Shown one piece after another: positions 15,998 through 22,831 of a stretch of 29,938 nucleotides of DNA. A program made the translations under genes and the position numbers. The stretch covers positions 1 through 29,938 of the forward strand of contig JBLINY010000051.1 of NCBI GenBank assembly GCA_047638695.1, given 5' to 3'. This DNA comes from JAHECQ01 sp047638695 (lineage in GTDB: Bacteria > Actinomycetota > Acidimicrobiia > Acidimicrobiales > SZUA-35). The notes below the pieces were generated by a model. The model was not told the origin of the DNA. It worked only from the letters and a program-made list of their open reading frames with translations, and searched no databases. Numbering within the stretch: the stretch's first letter is position 1; each line of letters opens with the position of its first letter.

Positions 15998-17209
15998 TCA
16001 AGCCGCGCTGTCTTCGACAACCACGCCATCGGCTACAAGTTGGTCGACGGCGTCATCGTCGAGACCTGCGAGCTCTTTGTAAACCGTGCGATTATTGGCG
16101 CCAAGCGATGGACTGTGGACCAGCTCGATGAGATCACTGCCATGCCACCGAATGGGACTGTGCGGTAGGGGCACCTCACCGAGCTGGGGATGGTCCATCC
16201 ACTGCATCGCCTTACGTTCGTGCTGGGACTGGTCTCTCACTACCTCATCGACTTCCCGGACCGCGGCAGCTGGAACATGGGCATCCTGAAGAGCCCGCGC
16301 AACCTCGGCCCGCGACAGGGTGCTCGTCCAGCTCTCGACCAAGGCATCGACTTCGTCCATCCGTTCGACCCGCTCGGCATTGCCTGTGTAGCGGGTGTCG
16401 GCGTGAAGGTCGTCTCGCCCCATTGCCGACAGTACCGAACGCCAATGACGGTTGTTCACGGCCATCATGGCAACGTGGCCGTCGGCGCAGCGATACACGT
16501 TGTAGGGCGCCAGGCTGAGCTGCGCATGTCTGTTGCCAGAGCGGCGGGTGAACCCTTCGGCGTGCCACTGGCCAAGCGCGGTCGACAGTGGGAAGTAGGC
16601 GGCGTCGGCCATCGACGACTCGACGGATCGGCCGATGCCCGTCCGTTCACGCTCGAAAAGAGCGGTGGTAACGGCGCCGTACAGGTGCGTGCCCCCAAGG
16701 AAATCGATGTAGGCAACACCGGCCTTCAAGGGCGGCTCGCCCTCGTTCCCGGTGAGACTCATGGCGCCAGTGTGTGCCTGCACGGTGATGTCCATGGCCG
16801 GCACCGACGAGTCGACGACCTCACCGTCGAGACCCCGGACGCCGAACCCCGAGCCATGGGCGTAGACGAGCCGATCGTTCACTTCGGACAGCTGCTCGAA
16901 GCCGATGCCCAGGCGCTCGGGTACACCGGGCGCATAGTTGACCAGCACCACGTCGGCCTTCGCCACCAGCCGCTTGAACAGGGCCACGCCGTCCGGATGT
17001 TTCAGATCAACCGTCACCGACTCCTTGCACGAGTTGAGCATGGCCAGCGGCAGCGATGGACCCCGGGAGCGCAGCGACTCACCTGCTAGTGGTTCGACCT
17101 TGATGACTCTCGCACCGGCCATGGCCAGCAAGAAGCCGGCGTAGGGCCCCTGATAGATCTGGCCAAGATCGAGGACGGTGATGCCAGCGAGGGGAAGGGG
17201 CCGACTCAT
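15998..17209 (-). CDS. CaiB/BaiF (class III) CoA-transferase
   Basis: This is a 403-residue family III CoA-transferase. Landmarks are GITVLDLGQIYQGPYAGFLL, GARVIKVEPLAGESLRSRG, the LVNYAPGVPERLGIGFEQL segment and GVAYIDFLGGTHLYGAV, where Asp169 is the expected nucleophile. It is the last gene of a four-gene minus-strand unit (crotonase, GIY-YIG-like, acyl-CoA dehydrogenase, CoA-transferase) and starts 13 bp after the dehydrogenase stop. It probably activates the acid that the dehydrogenase then oxidises. The ATG at 17209 (MSRPLPLAG) is preferred; a longer frame overlaps the dehydrogenase. It shares the general fold but clearly not close identity with the copies at 9081 and 27686. Confidence 0.92.
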   Translation of the reverse strand: MSRPLPLAGITVLDLGQIYQGPYAGFLLAMAGARVIKVEPLAGESLRSRGPSLPLAMLNSCKESVTVDLKHPDGVALFKRLVAKADVVLVNYAPGVPERLGIGFEQLSEVNDRLVYAHGSGFGVRGLDGEVVDSSVPAMDITVQAHTGAMSLTGNEGEPPLKAGVAYIDFLGGTHLYGAVTTALFERERTGIGRSVESSMADAAYFPLSTALGQWHAEGFTRRSGNRHAQLSLAPYNVYRCADGHVAMMAVNNRHWRSVLSAMGRDDLHADTRYTGNAERVERMDEVDALVESWTSTLSRAEVARALQDAHVPAAAVREVDEVVRDQSQHERKAMQWMDHPQLGEVPLPHSPIRWHGSDLIELVHSPSLGANNRTVYKELAGLDDDAVDQLVADGVVVEDSAA

Positions 17210-17222
17210 CGGGAAAGGCCGC

Positions 17223-18389
17223 TCACTTGAATGATCCGCCCAGGATCTCGCGGGCCATGATGAGACGCTGCACTTCGCTGGGGCCCTCACCAACGCGGCG
17301 GATCCGCAGTTCTCGGTACCAGCGCTCGAGGGGGAGGTCTTTGGTCATACCCAGGCCGCCATGGATCTGCATCGACCGATCGACAACTCGACCGGACGCC
17401 TCGCTGGCGACCAGCTTGGCCATCGCTGCTTCAGTACGGAACCGCTCGCCCCGATCGGCCCGCTGCGCTGCTTCGAGAATGCAGTAGCGGGCATGACGGA
17501 TATCGATCTCGTTGTCGACGATCATCCACTGCACCGCTTGCTTCTCGGCCAGAGGCCCACCGAAGGTCTCGCGGCTCTTGGCCCACTCAATGGCCATCTC
17601 CTGCGCTTTGATGGCGGCCCCGAGGCACCCGGCGGCGTAGGGAATGCGCTGACGACTCAGACGGTCGTTTGCGATAGCGAAACCACGATTGACCTCGCCC
17701 AGAATCTGGTCGTTGGATACCCGCATCTCGTCGAAGCTGATCTCGGTTGCGTAGTGAGTTGAGCGCAACGTGTGTACAACTCGTCGAACGTTAAAACCAG
17801 GGGTGTCGGTGTCGACGATGAATGCGGTGACACCATTGCGCCCGGGATCGTCGGAGGTACGGACGAAGACGAGGGCGAAATCGGCTTTGTCAGCACCCGA
17901 GATGTAGAGCTTCGAGCCGTTGATCACCCACTGTTCGCCGTCCTGGTGACCTCGCGTTTGGATGGCTCGGGCCGGATCGCTTCCACCCGAAGGCTCGGTG
18001 AGGGCGAAACAACCCTTCTTTTCTCCTCGAAGCGCGGGATACAGATAGCGCTCCTTCTGTTCATCAGTTGCCTCGTAGAGCTGCGCCAACCCGGCGCCGC
18101 CGAACGTGCCATAGCAGGGGTTATACAGACCGGCCCGATGCTGGCTCATCTCGATGGCCATCAGAGCCCGAGTCGTGACGTCCAGGCCCGGACCACCAAA
18201 CTCCTCGGGGATGTCGAGGCCGTAGAAGCCCATCTCTTTTGTCATCTTGACCAGGCGCTCGAAGTCATGGGGTTCGAGGGCACCCGCATCCGGGTCGAGA
18301 TTGGCCTCGAGCGGCGCTATTTCCTCGGCGACGAAGCGTCGCACGGTGTCGACGATCATTTGTTGTTCGTCCGACAGCATCAGATCCAT
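17223..18389 (-). CDS. Acyl-CoA dehydrogenase
   Basis: This is a 388-residue FAD-dependent acyl-CoA dehydrogenase of normal length. The N-terminal helical domain starts MDLMLSDEQQ; the FAD/substrate segment is CFALTEPSGGSDPARAIQTRG; the middle beta domain has WVINGSKLYISGADKADF; the C-terminal helices contain MQIHGGLGMTKDLPLERWYRELRI. The segment RRVGEGPSEVQR carries the Glu that corresponds to the catalytic base of medium-chain enzymes (YEGT region). It introduces the alpha-beta double bond into an acyl-CoA and passes electrons to ETF. It follows the GIY-YIG-like gene by 3 bp and precedes the CoA-transferase. The chain length or ring substrate is not evident. Confidence 0.94.
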   Translation of the reverse strand: MDLMLSDEQQMIVDTVRRFVAEEIAPLEANLDPDAGALEPHDFERLVKMTKEMGFYGLDIPEEFGGPGLDVTTRALMAIEMSQHRAGLYNPCYGTFGGAGLAQLYEATDEQKERYLYPALRGEKKGCFALTEPSGGSDPARAIQTRGHQDGEQWVINGSKLYISGADKADFALVFVRTSDDPGRNGVTAFIVDTDTPGFNVRRVVHTLRSTHYATEISFDEMRVSNDQILGEVNRGFAIANDRLSRQRIPYAAGCLGAAIKAQEMAIEWAKSRETFGGPLAEKQAVQWMIVDNEIDIRHARYCILEAAQRADRGERFRTEAAMAKLVASEASGRVVDRSMQIHGGLGMTKDLPLERWYRELRIRRVGEGPSEVQRLIMAREILGGSFK

Positions 18390-18392
18390 TTG

Positions 18393-18788
18393 TCAGCCTT
18401 CGTTCGTTGTCGGTGTTGTAGGGGGCGATTGAGTTGCGAGTGGTTGAACGGCGAGCCGTCCGAGGGGTTTGTTGTGATCGGCGTTGCCGACCGGAAGCGA
18501 ACCATGCTCGCCGTTGTGAACCATCAGAAGCTCCTCCCAGCGAGTGAGGTAGCCGTGAGTGAACTCGTAGCGAAACTGGGTCGCGTTGGCCCGATCGAGC
18601 TCGGCCTCAAGTGCGGTACGCATACCGAAAGCGGTTGTGCCCCCGGCGAAGCCGATCTTCAATACCGTGCCTGCGTCATCGCCGATCTCGTAGACACCGA
18701 GCTGAGCAGGCAGCGCGTTGATCACCTCGATCGTCAGAGGTAACCATGGCTTGTTCAGATGGAGCCCACCGGCTCGATTCGTGTTCAT
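18393..18788 (-). CDS. GIY-YIG-like small protein
   Basis: This 131-residue protein carries residues in the order expected of a GIY-YIG nuclease fold: GVY (residues 31-33), then LKIG (43-46) in the YIG position, Arg57 on the following helix (FGMRTAL), a Glu in RWEELLM (85-86) and Asn102. In true family members the Tyr, Arg and Glu form the active site. The match is by eye, and the second Tyr is missing. It sits between a crotonase gene (4 bp upstream) and an acyl-CoA dehydrogenase gene (3 bp downstream), an unusual place for a nuclease-like protein. The ATG at 18788 is used; a longer frame overlaps the crotonase gene. It may instead be an enzyme-associated domain of unknown function. Confidence 0.6.
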   Translation of the reverse strand: MNTNRAGGLHLNKPWLPLTIEVINALPAQLGVYEIGDDAGTVLKIGFAGGTTAFGMRTALEAELDRANATQFRYEFTHGYLTRWEELLMVHNGEHGSLPVGNADHNKPLGRLAVQPLATQSPPTTPTTNEG

Positions 18789-18792
18789 TGGG

Positions 18793-19563
18793 TCACTCGC
18801 TCGTGAAGGTTGGTTTGCGTCGCTCGAGAAGGGCTGCAATGCCCTCCTTGGCGTCGGAGCTCTGCCGAGCGGTCTCGACCAAGGCATCAACATCGGCGTG
18901 TTCGAGGCCGTCGCGGAAGGTCATCTGACGGGTCAGCACCCCTTTCATAGCCTTCAGGCTCAGCGGGGCGTTTGCCGCCAATCGATCGATCACGGCCGCA
19001 GCAGCGGCATCGAGTTCGCTCGGATCAACTGCCTCGTGGATCAGCCCGAGCTCGGCCAACCGAGTAGACGGCAGCGGATCGCCGAGCAGCAGCATTCGAC
19101 GGGCGAAGACGGGTCCGCCCACCTCCAAGAGTCGCTTGGCCAGGAACCAACTGGGGGCCAACCCGATTTGGGCCAGCGACATACCGAAGCGGGCCTGCGA
19201 CGACGCCACCACGATGTCGCAATGAAGGGCCAGCTCGTTGCCGCCGGCGATGGCGTCACCTTGCACGACGGCCACGACCGGGAGCGGGTACAGCTCGATC
19301 GAATGCAACATCTCCTCGATGGCGGTGGCACTGGTTGCCATGCCGTTGGACTGGCGTTCTTTCAGATCGACACCCGAGCAAAACGCGGGCCCCTCGGCCC
19401 TGATCACCGTGACCCGCTCGGCCGGATCGGGCTCGGCCGTGAAGAGTTCCTGGAGGGCCCCCAGCATCTCGGGGTTCAGGGCGTTGCGCCGCTCGGGCCT
19501 GGTCAGCGTGACCACCCGAACCGCACCGTCAGACTCCACTGCGACATCGACGAGGTTGCTCAT
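18793..19563 (-). CDS. Enoyl-CoA hydratase/isomerase (crotonase) family protein
   Basis: This is a 256-residue crotonase-fold protein. The oxyanion-hole segments are clear: PAFCSGVDLKERQ and AIAGGNELALHCDIV. The Glu in GGNELAL matches the first catalytic Glu of rat hydratase (E144), but the usual FGxPE motif reads FGMSLAQIGLAP, so the second catalytic Glu is absent. It may be an isomerase, a hydrolase-like member or a hydratase with altered chemistry rather than a standard hydratase. It is the first gene of the minus-strand acyl-CoA unit. The ATG at 19563 (MSNLVDVAV) was chosen over longer frames because of a TATGTT box 9 nt upstream. Confidence 0.9.
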   Translation of the reverse strand: MSNLVDVAVESDGAVRVVTLTRPERRNALNPEMLGALQELFTAEPDPAERVTVIRAEGPAFCSGVDLKERQSNGMATSATAIEEMLHSIELYPLPVVAVVQGDAIAGGNELALHCDIVVASSQARFGMSLAQIGLAPSWFLAKRLLEVGGPVFARRMLLLGDPLPSTRLAELGLIHEAVDPSELDAAAAAVIDRLAANAPLSLKAMKGVLTRQMTFRDGLEHADVDALVETARQSSDAKEGIAALLERRKPTFTSE

Positions 19564-19572
19564 AAGAAACCG

Positions 19573-19578
19573 AACATA
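19573..19578 (-). promoter_or_regulatory. -10-like box of the acyl-CoA operon
   Basis: On the minus strand TATGTT precedes the crotonase ATG by 9 nt. No Shine-Dalgarno is visible. It would make the crotonase the first gene of the four-gene unit, separate from the small gene at 19619-19822. Confidence 0.4.
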
Positions 19579-19618
19579 ACCGGCGGCGCCGCGTGCTGGA
19601 AAGTCCAGCCTCCGCGCT

Positions 19619-19822
19619 TTATTTCGTGACTTTGCCGTAGCCGAAGAGTCCAGCGCGCACGTTGTGTAGCTCGGAGATCGACGCCTGCTGTTCACCGGCG
19701 ATTGACCAGAGGCGACTGAGATGCTCCGACAGCTCGGTCACGTCATCGTCCCACTCGATGACCGCGAGATCGAGCGCCTCGAACGCGGCATCACCGGTCA
19801 GTCCGTCAGAATCCGTTGACAC
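19619..19822 (-). CDS. Small hypothetical protein
   Basis: This is a 67-residue acidic, probably helical protein (EALDLAVIEWDDDVTELSEHLSRLW, then IAGEQQASISELHNVRAGLFGYG). I do not recognise a family. The start is GTG at 19822, with a purine-rich GGGGGAG about 8 nt upstream on the minus strand. The frame stays open for a further 71 codons upstream, but there it only translates a tandem repeat and lacks a plausible start signal, so I use the shorter form. The stop lies 55 bp before the crotonase start on the same strand. It could alternatively be a decayed or non-coding stretch. Confidence 0.5.
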   Translation of the reverse strand: MSTDSDGLTGDAAFEALDLAVIEWDDDVTELSEHLSRLWSIAGEQQASISELHNVRAGLFGYGKVTK

Positions 19823-19840
19823 TCGCCCACTCCCCCACAC

Positions 19841-19930
19841 CTGCGCTACCAGAGCAACCTGCGCTGCCAGAGCAACCTGCGCTGCCGGGGCGACCTGCAC
19901 TACCCGAGCAGCCTGCACTACCCGAGCAAC
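19841..19930. repeat. 18-bp tandem repeat, five copies
   Basis: Units start at 19841, 19859, 19877, 19895 and 19913, with consensus CTGCRCTRCCMGAGCAAC. The copies differ at a few positions. Because 18 is a multiple of three, every frame gives a hexapeptide repeat: PALPEQ on the plus strand and a Gly-X-Y, collagen-like GSAGCS pattern in one minus frame. It ends 18 bp before the GTG of the small minus-strand gene (19822), so it is upstream of that gene. Confidence 0.92.
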
Positions 19931-20114
19931 AGGGCCCAACACCAAAAAGAACGGTCTTTGCCTCCACACCGAGAAGCTTGTTGTCTTCGACCAGCGACGC
20001 ACATGGGCATATGCACACAATTTCGGACCCGCCATCGGAATGTTCTCACCGCCGGTGATGGCGTCCGCACCGAGTGCACGATTCCGGCGACGGGAGCCCT
20101 CGGCGACGCCCGAG

Positions 20115-20120
20115 TAGTAT
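20115..20120 (+). promoter_or_regulatory. -10-like box of the small membrane protein gene (leaderless)
   Basis: TAGTAT lies 7 nt before the ATG at 20128 with no Shine-Dalgarno between. It is the best match to a -10 consensus in the gap and suggests a transcript that starts at the ATG. Confidence 0.45.
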
Positions 20121-20127
20121 TCGACTC

Positions 20128-20295
20128 ATGCTCCTCTTGGCCATCTCGACCATCAACCTGTTGAGCGGTCTGGCCGGCTTGGCATTCCTCGCCATCGGCT
20201 TCGTTTGGTGGCGTCGCAATGTCGCCTTTCGAGCGGATAGCTCGGCCGGAGAGAGGAACGCTCTCGCCGGCGACGACACACCGACCGGCGCCTGA
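20128..20295 (+). CDS. Small single-pass membrane protein
   Basis: This is a 55-residue protein. Residues 1-27 form one hydrophobic helix with small-residue and helix-weakening positions (LSGLAGLAFLAIGFVWW), followed by RR and a polar tail rich in Ala, Asp and Thr. The positive residues after the helix predict an N-out/C-in orientation. It is not a recognised family. It lies 12 bp upstream of the rhomboid protease gene on the same strand, probably co-transcribed. A role as rhomboid substrate, partner or regulator is an inference from position and topology. Confidence 0.55.
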   Translation: MLLLAISTINLLSGLAGLAFLAIGFVWWRRNVAFRADSSAGERNALAGDDTPTGA

Positions 20296-20307
20296 CGTGG
20301 GGCACCT

Positions 20308-20952
20308 GTGACAGCGATTGAGAACGACGGCGGCGGGACAGTCAGCAAGACCTCCGGCTTGGTCGCCAGCGTCTACGGCATCATCGTCGGGCTGATCGCC
20401 CTGTTCTGGGCCGTCGAGTTGATCGACTCGGTCGTGCTCGACGATCGGTTGCAGCGCAACGGCATTCGGCCCCGGCGTGCTGATGGCATTGACGGCATCC
20501 TCTGGGCCCCGTTCCTCCACGTGGGTTGGAGACACCTGATCTCAAACACGGTGCCTTTCATTGTCCTCGGAGGGCTCGTTGCTGTTCGAGGGCGTCGACG
20601 TTGGGTCATCGTCACCGCCACCGTCGCCCTTCTTGGCGGCGGCCTCACCTGGTTGTTCGGCGGCGGCGGCAATCACATCGGCGCCAGCGGCGTCGTCTTC
20701 GGCTACCTCGGTGCTCTCATCGGTGCTGCGGTGTTCGAGCGTCGGCCCGCCTCGATCGCTCCCGCCCTCGTTGCCGTCATGTTGTACGGCGGTTTTATTC
20801 TCGGCTTCGTGCCGCGCTCCGGAGTCTCGTGGGAGGGGCACCTGTTTGGCGCCATCGCTGGGCTGGCCGCGGCCAAGACCTTGGCCGAACCGCGATCCGC
20901 GACGCCCGAGCCGACCGACGACGAGCTGTTCGACTTCGGCGACTACAGCTAA
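20308..20952 (+). CDS. Rhomboid-family intramembrane serine protease
   Basis: This is a 214-residue polytopic protein with about six membrane helices. The family motifs are complete: HVGWRHLISN in an early helix, GASG with the nucleophile Ser127 and WEGHLFG with the catalytic His178, forming the Ser-His dyad inside the membrane. The C-terminal tail is acidic. The start is GTG at 20308 with a GTGGGG purine run upstream. Rhomboids cut transmembrane segments of other proteins; substrates in actinobacteria are mostly unknown. The upstream 55-residue membrane protein is the obvious neighbour. The gene is convergent with the ATC-hydrolase-like gene with a 20-bp gap. Confidence 0.93.
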   Translation: MTAIENDGGGTVSKTSGLVASVYGIIVGLIALFWAVELIDSVVLDDRLQRNGIRPRRADGIDGILWAPFLHVGWRHLISNTVPFIVLGGLVAVRGRRRWVIVTATVALLGGGLTWLFGGGGNHIGASGVVFGYLGALIGAAVFERRPASIAPALVAVMLYGGFILGFVPRSGVSWEGHLFGAIAGLAAAKTLAEPRSATPEPTDDELFDFGDYS

Positions 20953-20972
20953 CCCTCACTTGGTCAGCTGAA

Positions 20973-21476
20973 TCAGAGCTCGACTGATGTTTCACCGAGG
21001 CGGTATGAAAAGTCGCAGTGGTCGGCGCCGCTCATGATGGTCTGCGTGCGGGTGAATTCGATGTTGGAGTTAAACCCTTGCACCATGGTTCCGTCGCGGT
21101 TGCATGAGAGTGCAGCTCCGAGATCGGCCAAGCCAAGATCGCGGTACATCTCGGCGTAGCGGCACCGATTCACATTGAACGAAAAGACCTCGGCGGATTG
21201 TTCGGTGACTTCGATCTCGAGCGCGCCACCCTTGGTCCAGTTCTCCATGGAGTTGGCAAAGTGAGCAAGATCGTTGCCTCCCATATGCGCCGCCAACTCG
21301 CCACCCTGGGCCTGCGCAACTTCGACGACAACCTCGCGAGCCAGCTCGTAGACCCGCTCCTCGCCGAACTCTTGGCCCAACCGTTCGAGGAGCGGCGCGA
21401 CAATTCGGGCCTCGATCTCTCGGCGTTTTAGGACACCAACGTCGTTGAGCGTGTCGGGCTTTGCTTGCTCGGTCAT
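20973..21476 (-). CDS. L-2-amino-thiazoline-4-carboxylic acid hydrolase-like protein
   Basis: This is a 167-residue protein of the ATC hydrolase-like family. The recognisable part is the C-terminal half: FSFNVNRCRYAEMYRDLGLADLG, then ALSCNRDGTMVQGF, then IEFTRTQTIMSGADHCDF. Conserved Cys, Asp and His residues in this block are typical. The name comes from a Pseudomonas enzyme of L-cysteine synthesis from thiazolines; most family members are uncharacterised, so that substrate should not be assumed. The start is taken at ATG 21476, 68 bp from the divergent TIGR03084-like gene. Confidence 0.85.
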   Translation of the reverse strand: MTEQAKPDTLNDVGVLKRREIEARIVAPLLERLGQEFGEERVYELAREVVVEVAQAQGGELAAHMGGNDLAHFANSMENWTKGGALEIEVTEQSAEVFSFNVNRCRYAEMYRDLGLADLGAALSCNRDGTMVQGFNSNIEFTRTQTIMSGADHCDFSYRLGETSVEL

Positions 21477-21532
21477 TAATCAGTTTCCTTCGCTCAGTGA
21501 GTCTTGGTGTGGTGAGGACTGACGCTAGCTCC

Positions 21533-21538
21533 TACGAT
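21533..21538 (+). promoter_or_regulatory. -10-like box of the TIGR03084-like gene (leaderless)
   Basis: TACGAT, a good match to the -10 pattern, lies 6 nt before the ATG at 21545. No Shine-Dalgarno is present. It selects ATG 21545 over a longer in-frame start that would overlap the divergent gene. Confidence 0.5.
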
Positions 21539-21544
21539 CCGCCC

Positions 21545-22315
21545 ATGGATCAGATCTGCGATGACCTAGCGGCCGAGCATTCGGCGCTGGATTCGGTAGT
21601 GGCCAATCTCACCGAGGAGCAATGGGAGACGGCGACACCGGCTGCCGGTTGGAATGTGAAGGACACCATCGTCCACCTCATCCAAGCCGACATGGCTGCT
21701 AGTTTGGCCGTCGACAACGAGGACGGATTCCGAGCAGCGAAGCAACGCATGGCCACCGGCGGTGGCGGGCTCGAGTTCTTCATTACCTCCACCGGCAAGA
21801 CGGGCGCCGAGGTATTGAAAAGCTGGCGGGACGAGCGTTCCAAGATGCTCAAGGCCTTTCGTGGCCGCGGTCCCAAGGATCGCATCCCCTGGTTTGGGCC
21901 CGACATGAGCACGCTGTCGTTCGCGACTGCACGCCTCATGGAGACGTGGTCTCATGGCCAAGACGTTGCCGACACCCTGGGTGCCGACTGGCCAGCCACC
22001 GACCGCATCAAGCACGTGTGCCACATCGGCGTCACCACCCGGGGCTGGAGCTATGTGAATCGAGACATGGAGTTCCCCGGCGGCGACGTTCGGGTCGAAC
22101 TCACCGCTCCTTCCGGAGACACATGGACCTGGGGACCCGAAACAGCACCCGACCGCCTCACCGGACCGGCGGAGGACTTTGCCCTCGTTACCACCCAGCG
22201 ACGACATCCGTCGGACACTGCTCTGGCTGCCGAGGGCAATCTCGCCGCAGAGTGGCTCAGCATCGCCCAGGCTTTCGCCGGGCCGCCGACATTGCCCGAA
22301 GCCCGCAAGTCCTAG
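21545..22315 (+). CDS. TIGR03084-like, mycothiol-dependent isomerase/DinB-fold protein
   Basis: This is a 256-residue protein with the DinB four-helix fold of the mycothiol-dependent maleylpyruvate isomerase group. The expected metal triad is visible: His44 (TIVHLIQAD), then Glu133 and His137 (METWSHGQD). The second half (about 150-250) is beta-rich (VRVELTAPSGDTWTWGPE) as in TIGR03084 proteins. These proteins are widespread in actinobacteria, and mycothiol-linked roles are suspected. The substrate is unknown. The AGGAG overlapping its stop is the Shine-Dalgarno of the following PPOX gene, so both are one unit. Confidence 0.87.
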   Translation: MDQICDDLAAEHSALDSVVANLTEEQWETATPAAGWNVKDTIVHLIQADMAASLAVDNEDGFRAAKQRMATGGGGLEFFITSTGKTGAEVLKSWRDERSKMLKAFRGRGPKDRIPWFGPDMSTLSFATARLMETWSHGQDVADTLGADWPATDRIKHVCHIGVTTRGWSYVNRDMEFPGGDVRVELTAPSGDTWTWGPETAPDRLTGPAEDFALVTTQRRHPSDTALAAEGNLAAEWLSIAQAFAGPPTLPEARKS

Positions 22316-22327
22316 GAGACTCGCTCA

Positions 22328-22747
22328 GTGACAGATCTCACCGCCATGGACACATTCCTGGCCGAGCCACGCAATGCGTTGGTGGCCGCCCTCCGTTCCG
22401 ACGGGCGACCGCAGATGACGCCGAACTGGTTCTTGTGGCAGGAGGGTCAGTTCTACATCTCGACGACAAAGGGGCGGGCCAAGTATCGGCTGTTCAGTCG
22501 CGACAACCGCGTGCAGCTGGCGATCGACGACTCAACCGGCTTTCGCTACGTGGTCATCGACGGCACGGTCGAGATTTCTGACGATATCGACGGTGGCCTC
22601 CGGTTCTTTCGAGCGCTTCGACACAAGCACGGACGAGACGACCAGACCGATCAAGAGCTACGAGCCGAGATGGAACGCGACGAACGTGTGCTGCTCGTGA
22701 TCACACCCGACAAAGCTCAACCCGACTGGCTAGCCCACGGCTTCTGA
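22328..22747 (+). CDS. PPOX-class F420-dependent oxidoreductase
   Basis: This 139-residue protein has the split beta-barrel of pyridoxamine-5'-phosphate-oxidase-like enzymes. MDTFLAEPRNALVAALRSDG, QMTPNWFLWQEGQFYIST and RAKYRLFSRDNRVQLAIDD match the Rv1155-type (TIGR03618) F420-binding subgroup. Such dimeric enzymes use F420 or flavins; Rv1155-like proteins may bind or reduce F420 and related compounds. The GTG at 22328 has an AGGAG at 22314-22318, nine nt upstream and overlapping the preceding stop. Downstream is an 84-bp gap with a tandem repeat, then a convergent dehydrogenase gene. Confidence 0.9.
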   Translation: MTDLTAMDTFLAEPRNALVAALRSDGRPQMTPNWFLWQEGQFYISTTKGRAKYRLFSRDNRVQLAIDDSTGFRYVVIDGTVEISDDIDGGLRFFRALRHKHGRDDQTDQELRAEMERDERVLLVITPDKAQPDWLAHGF

Positions 22748-22769
22748 GCCCCGCAGACTCTCTCTCTCT

Positions 22770-22817
22770 GAGCTCGTTCAGACTCTTGAGCTCGTTCAGA
22801 CTCTTGAGCTCGTTCAG
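22770..22817. repeat. 18-bp tandem repeat, 2.7 copies, in convergent gap
   Basis: The unit GAGCTCGTTCAGACTCTT starts at 22770, 22788 and 22806; the third copy ends after GAGCTCGTTCAG. It is preceded by a short TC run (22757-22769). Each copy contains the palindrome GAGCTC. It lies between the PPOX stop (22747) and the dehydrogenase stop (22832), where it could influence transcription termination. No T-tract hairpin of classic form is seen. Confidence 0.9.
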
Positions 22818-22831
22818 AACGGGTCGATTGG

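Larger units (their letters stand above)
19823..20127. other. 305-bp gap holding a tandem repeat
   Basis: No supported gene lies here. The stretch separates the divergently oriented small genes at 19619-19822 (minus) and 20128-20295 (plus). It contains five copies of an 18-bp repeat (19841-19930) and, near its right end, the -10-like box of the small membrane protein gene. Open frames exist on both strands only because the repeat has a multiple-of-three length and no stops. Confidence 0.5.

Noticed and set aside
16190..17089. A 299-codon plus-strand frame opposite the CoA-transferase
   Set aside because: It is a mirror of a gene with a complete class III CoA-transferase pattern, and its translation has no domain.
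18718..19629. A 303-codon plus-strand frame opposite the crotonase
   Set aside because: It has no domain pattern and overlaps a gene with clear oxyanion-hole motifs.
19823..20035. N-terminal extension of the small gene through the 18-bp repeat
   Set aside because: The extra codons only translate the repeat and no start signal is visible; GTG 19822 has a purine-rich sequence upstream.
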